A stretch of 64,000 bases of DNA from Alteribacillus bidgolensis (GTDB lineage Bacteria > Bacillota > Bacilli > Bacillales > Marinococcaceae): the NCBI RefSeq assembly GCF_002886255.1, contig NZ_KZ614149.1, positions 186,001 to 250,000 of the forward strand, written 5' to 3'. Shown piece by piece: positions 60,243 through 64,000 of the stretch (position 1 is the first letter of the stretch; each line of letters starts with the position of its first letter). The position numbers and the translations under genes are program-made. Under the pieces are notes generated by a model. It was not told the DNA's origin, made no database searches, and saw nothing but the letters and a program-made list of their open reading frames with translations.

Positions 60243-60360
60243 CTGATTTTCAGTTTTTTAAGTATATCTTTTTTTGTTTTGAACCCTTTTCATAAAGGTG
60301 TGGGTAATAAGACGTTTTTCGCGTGAAGCTAAAAGGGGAGCCTAGAAAGGAGCATTACAT

Positions 60361-61641
60361 ATGGATATTCGCATACCTAGAGGGACACAGGATATTTTAC
60401 CGGGAACCTCTGAAAAATGGCAGTGGATTGAAGGGAAAGTTCATGAAATTTGCCGAAGATTCAACTATGCTGAAATTCGAACGCCGATTTTTGAACAAAC
60501 AGAATTATTTCAGCGTGGTGTAGGAGATACAACGGATATTGTGCAAAAGGAAATGTATACATTTACAGATAGAGGCGGCCGCAGCTTAACGTTGAGACCA
60601 GAAGGTACTGCATCTGTTGTCCGTTCCTACGTTGAGAACAAACTTTATGGAAGTGCGACTCAGCCGGAGAAGTTGTACTATATTGGTCCGATGTTTCGTT
60701 ATGAAAGGCCTCAATCAGGGAGAATGCGGCAGTTTTTTCAGTTTGGTGTAGAGGCTATCGGAAGTGATGACCCGGCTATTGATGCAGAAGTCATTGCTAT
60801 GGCCATGGAATTTTATAATGAATTAGGTTTGAAAGGATTAAAACTTGTACTTAACAGTCTGGGTGATCAAGACAGCAGAAAAGCTCACAGAGATGCGTTA
60901 ATCGCTCACTTTAAACCTCACATTCATGAATTTTGCAGTGATTGTCAAGACAGGCTGGAAAAAAATCCACTTCGCATTCTTGACTGCAAAAAAGACCGAG
61001 ACCACCCATTGATGGATAATGCTCCTTCCATCTTAGATTATTTAAATGAGCAGTCCCGTCAATATTTTGCCGCTGTCCAGCGTTTACTAGATAACATGGA
61101 CATTCCTTATGAAGTAGATTCGGGGCTTGTGCGTGGTTTAGATTATTATAACAATACCGCTTTTGAAATTATGATTGAAGGCGAAGGTTTTGGAGCAATT
61201 ACAACGTTAATGGGAGGAGGCCGCTATAACGGTCTCGTTGAAGAAATGGGAGGTCCGGAATCTCATGGCATTGGATTTGCATTGAGTATTGAAAGGTTAT
61301 TAATGGCATTAGAAGCACAAAAAGTGGATCTTCCTGTAAAAAAAGGCTTGGACTGTTATCTTGTTGCTTTAGGAGAACAGCCATCAGAAGAAGCGGCAGT
61401 TTTATTAACCGAATTGCGAAGGGCTGGTATTTCTGCTGACAAAGATTATGTAAATAAAAAAATTAAAGGACAGTTTAAGGCAGCAGACCGCCTGCAAGCT
61501 TCTTATACAGCTGTACTAGGAGAGGACGAGCTGCAAAAAGGAATTATTAATGTTAAATCTATGGCAAGCGGGGAACAAAAAGAAGTCCCGCTTAAAGAAT
61601 TTACACATTATATTAGAGGGAAAATGGAGGAAGAAAAGTAA
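60361..61641 (+). CDS. hisS: Histidyl-tRNA synthetase HisS
   Basis: A 426-aa class II synthetase: motif 1 region IRIPRGTQDILP, motif 2 YIGPMFRYERPQSGRMRQF, the His-specific LVRGLDYYNNTAFEI, motif 3 HGIGFALSIERLL, and a C-terminal anticodon-binding domain. AGAAAGGAGC precedes the ATG. The leader is a T-box with an intervening repeat. The stop shares a base with the aspS start. Confidence 0.97.
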   Translation: MDIRIPRGTQDILPGTSEKWQWIEGKVHEICRRFNYAEIRTPIFEQTELFQRGVGDTTDIVQKEMYTFTDRGGRSLTLRPEGTASVVRSYVENKLYGSATQPEKLYYIGPMFRYERPQSGRMRQFFQFGVEAIGSDDPAIDAEVIAMAMEFYNELGLKGLKLVLNSLGDQDSRKAHRDALIAHFKPHIHEFCSDCQDRLEKNPLRILDCKKDRDHPLMDNAPSILDYLNEQSRQYFAAVQRLLDNMDIPYEVDSGLVRGLDYYNNTAFEIMIEGEGFGAITTLMGGGRYNGLVEEMGGPESHGIGFALSIERLLMALEAQKVDLPVKKGLDCYLVALGEQPSEEAAVLLTELRRAGISADKDYVNKKIKGQFKAADRLQASYTAVLGEDELQKGIINVKSMASGEQKEVPLKEFTHYIRGKMEEEK

Positions 61642-63419
61642 TGATTGGACGTACTCATTATTGTGGAGAGATTTCAGAAAAGCTAATCGGAGAAAGAGTA
61701 GAATTAAAAGGCTGGGCTCAAACGAGAAGGGACTTAGGACAAGTTATTTTTGTTGATTTAAGAGACCGAACTGGCATTGTACAAATTGTTGCCAATCCCG
61801 AAATATCAGCGGAAGCGTTGGAAAAAATGGATACTGTAAGAAGTGAATATGTACTTGATGTGAAAGGTACGGTCGTTAAAAGAGATGAGGAAACATATAA
61901 TGAAAAAATTCCAACAGGAACCGTTGAAGTTCAAGTTGATGAAATGGCGATATTAAACAATTCAAAACCGCTTCCATTTCAAGTGGATGGTGAAACAGAT
62001 GTATCAGAAGATGTTCGTTTGAGATACCGCTATCTTGATTTACGTCGTCCTGAAATGAGAGAAACATTTAAACTTCGTCATAAAACGACAAAATTAATTC
62101 GCGATTTTCTTGACGAGAATGACTTTTTGGACATAGAAACTCCTATGCTCACAAAGAGTACACCAGAAGGGGCCAGAGACTATTTAGTGCCAAGCCGTGT
62201 GCATCGTGGTGAATTCTATGCGCTTCCTCAGTCACCGCAGCTATTCAAGCAGCTATTAATGGTATCTGGTTTTGAGAAATACTTTCAGATTGTGCGCTGC
62301 TTCCGTGATGAGGATTTAAGAGCAGATCGGCAGCCAGAATTTACGCAGGTAGATATCGAAGCCTCCTTTATGGATAAAGAAGATTTTCTGTCTATGATGG
62401 AAGAGATGATGAAAAAGATTATGAAAGAAGTTCACGGTCTTAATATACCTGCGCCGTTTCCGCGTCTTACATATGAAGAGGCGATGAACCGATACGGCTC
62501 GGATAAGCCGGATACTCGCTTTGGGATGGAACTAGTAGAACTTTCAGACATTGTAAAAGACAGTGATTTTAAAGTATTTGCTAATGCAGTTAAAAACGGC
62601 GGTATTGTAAAAGGCTTGAATGTAAAAGGCGTGGCCAATGAGATGTCAAGAAAAGAAATTGACGACTTAGCAGATTTTGTAGCGGTGTACGGAGCTAAGG
62701 GACTTGCCTGGTTAAAAGTGGAAGAGGAAAGCCTGAAAGGACCGATCGCAAAATTCTTCAGCGAAGAAGAAACAGCAGAAATTAGAAAAGCACTTGATGC
62801 ACAGGCAGGTGACTTATTGTTCTTTGGTGCAGATAAAAAGCAAATTGTATATGATGCAATGGGAGCACTTCGTCTGAAATTTGGAAAAGATCTTGGCTTG
62901 ATCGACCACAGCAAATTTAATTTCTTGTGGGTGACAGAATTTCCGCTTATGGAATATGATGAAGACGCTGACCGCTATACAGCAATGCACCATCCGTTTA
63001 CAAGTCCAATTCGTGAAGATATTCCTAAATTAGAGGGAAATCCAGAAGAGGTTCGTGCAGAAGCGTATGATCTTGTGTTAAACGGCTACGAATTGGGAGG
63101 GGGTTCTCAACGCATATATGAAAGAGAGCTTCAAGAAAAAATGTTTAAAGCTCTCGGTTTCAGTGAAGAAGAGGCTCGTGAGCAATTTGGATTTTTATTA
63201 GATGCATTTGAGTATGGAACGCCTCCTCACGGCGGGATTGCCCTAGGCCTTGATAGATTGATAATGCTGCTTGCTGGCCGCAATAACCTTCGGGATACGA
63301 TTGCTTTTCCAAAAACGGCCAGTGCAAGCTGCCTGTTAACTAAGGCACCTGGGGAAGTAAGCAGCAGTCAGCTTGATGAACTGAATTTAGAAATAGTGAA
63401 GTTTGAAGAAGAAGAATAG
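61641..63419 (+). CDS. aspS: Aspartyl-tRNA synthetase AspS
   Basis: A 592-aa bacterial-type class II synthetase: N-terminal OB anticodon-binding domain (GWAQTRRDLGQVIFVDLRDR), catalytic motifs LDIETPMLTKSTPEGARDYL, RCFRDEDLRADRQPEFTQVD and GGIALGLDRLIMLL, with the bacterial GAD insertion domain between (about 290-420). Being bacterial-length it could be discriminating or not; the sequence alone does not settle that. The start overlaps the hisS stop, and the two are co-regulated by the T-box. Confidence 0.97.
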   Translation: MIGRTHYCGEISEKLIGERVELKGWAQTRRDLGQVIFVDLRDRTGIVQIVANPEISAEALEKMDTVRSEYVLDVKGTVVKRDEETYNEKIPTGTVEVQVDEMAILNNSKPLPFQVDGETDVSEDVRLRYRYLDLRRPEMRETFKLRHKTTKLIRDFLDENDFLDIETPMLTKSTPEGARDYLVPSRVHRGEFYALPQSPQLFKQLLMVSGFEKYFQIVRCFRDEDLRADRQPEFTQVDIEASFMDKEDFLSMMEEMMKKIMKEVHGLNIPAPFPRLTYEEAMNRYGSDKPDTRFGMELVELSDIVKDSDFKVFANAVKNGGIVKGLNVKGVANEMSRKEIDDLADFVAVYGAKGLAWLKVEEESLKGPIAKFFSEEETAEIRKALDAQAGDLLFFGADKKQIVYDAMGALRLKFGKDLGLIDHSKFNFLWVTEFPLMEYDEDADRYTAMHHPFTSPIREDIPKLEGNPEEVRAEAYDLVLNGYELGGGSQRIYERELQEKMFKALGFSEEEAREQFGFLLDAFEYGTPPHGGIALGLDRLIMLLAGRNNLRDTIAFPKTASASCLLTKAPGEVSSSQLDELNLEIVKFEEEE

Positions 63420-63428
63420 GGAACCCGT

Positions 63429-63737
63429 TTATAAATGCTCCATTCCTCTAAACTTTTGAACAAAATAGGACGGGTCTGACTGTATGTGAAAGGTTCTGAC
63501 CCCTCCAGTAGTATGAAGGTACAAAAAACCAATTTGTCCAGGCGACCACCTATAAGATATATCAAACACTTCCTTTAAAGAATAGCTGTGCTCGCCTGCT
63601 ATGATCGAATGAGAAAAAAGGTAAATAAACTCTCTATATTCTGATTGTGTTTTTTGCAGCCATTCAATTTTTTGTTCGATAACAATTATTTCTTGGCTTG
63701 CAAGTGGTTGATCAGCCGCAAGATCTTCTTCTGTCAT
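63429..63737 (-). CDS. Unrecognised 102-aa soluble protein
   Basis: A cytoplasmic-looking 102-aa protein: an N-terminal helix region rich in Glu/Gln (ASQEIIVIEQKIEWLQKTQ), then a probable alpha/beta part with SYRWSPGQIGFLYLHTTGG and SYFVQKFRGMEHL. TAGGAGATGA precedes the ATG on the coding strand, so expression is likely. It converges on aspS with only nine bases between stops. No family recognised; no function claimed. Confidence 0.62.
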   Translation of the reverse strand: MTEEDLAADQPLASQEIIVIEQKIEWLQKTQSEYREFIYLFSHSIIAGEHSYSLKEVFDISYRWSPGQIGFLYLHTTGGVRTFHIQSDPSYFVQKFRGMEHL

Positions 63738-63965
63738 GTTGAATCATCTCCTAGAGTCTAATTGTATGCTCAAAAAACGCAGGATTTATTTAAGCAGGGA
63801 ATGGGCAGAAGATTGTTTTATTGTATCTTCCTGTTATACAATGTTAACGAACACTTACTATACCCAGATTACATCAAGTGCAAACATTAATTAAGGGAAA
63901 TGAACAAGGTACAGGAGATTTATCCTATTTTGTTAAAACAAAGGCAACAAGCACTTGGAAACACC

Positions 63966-63994
63966 TTGACCTGATTGCCGCTCCGTGCTATTAT
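63966..63994 (+). promoter_or_regulatory. Strong sigma-A promoter at window end, possibly for 6S RNA
   Basis: TTGACC, exactly 17 bases, TATTAT (with an overlapping TATAAT at 63994-63999). Nothing codes in 63738-63965. In B. subtilis the 6S-1 RNA gene bsrA lies just after aspS, so this may be its promoter; the transcript would be beyond the window. Confidence 0.55.
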
Positions 63995-64000
63995 ATAATC

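Noticed and set aside
59931..60295. Two ORFs of 72 codons between the T-box and hisS
   Set aside because: One runs through the T-box terminator and the other through the MITE-like element; neither has a ribosome site or plausible protein composition.

Overview
The window is a low-GC Firmicute chromosome segment, best read as a Bacillaceae member and probably a salt- or alkali-adapted one. The evidence is gene order that follows Bacillus subtilis-type neighbourhoods over long stretches, endospore genes (spo0B, safA, coxA, bofC, spoVB, yhaL, YjcZ-type peptides), a T-box leader, TTG/GTG starts with strong Shine-Dalgarno sites, and very acidic exported lipoproteins (PrsA, the SsuA-like binding protein). 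The species cannot be named from this. No rRNA, tRNA, CRISPR array, prophage, transposase or defence island was found; the window is core genome with small intergenic repeats.

Layout. (1) 1-20,000: the yhaO-yhaN DNA-repair pair (yhaO cut by the window edge), the secretion-stress two-component system cssRS, yhaL, prsA, two tandem YjcZ micro-proteins, a YpmS-like protein, yhaJ, scoC (hpr), yhaH, serC, hit, an acyl-CoA ligase, a PCYCGC lipoprotein, ecsABC, the M20 amidohydrolase yhaA and ccdA. This is the B. subtilis yha/ecs region with cssRS where yhaM normally lies. (2) 20,000-31,400: liaFSR (cell-envelope stress), the class A penicillin-binding protein pbpF, hemE-hemH-hemY (coproporphyrin-dependent haem branch) and a convergent SsuA/NrtA-type ABC transporter. 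(3) 31,500-36,100: a glutamine-rich coiled-coil protein, spo0B-obg, pheB-pheA and the niacin repressor niaR. (4) 36,200-49,000: safA-coxA, yebC, a one-domain bofC, ruvA, ruvB-DUF2905, queA-tgt-yajC, yrzE, an ArsB/NhaD-type transporter, yrbG and spoVB. (5) 49,200-64,000: comN, separate secD and secF, a cation diffusion facilitator, lapA-like yrvD, recJ, apt, relA, dtd and hisS-aspS behind a T-box leader. The window ends on a strong sigma-A-type promoter that may drive 6S RNA.

Themes. Export and envelope quality control is heavily represented (cssRS, prsA, scoC, ecsABC, liaFSR, secDF, yajC, pbpF). Sporulation genes are dispersed through the window. The most notable non-genic feature is an intergenic repeat of about 94 bp present in roughly a dozen full or degenerate copies. 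It ends in a terminator-like hairpin and can form competing stems. Two other short repeat families are present, one of which sits between the T-box terminator and hisS.
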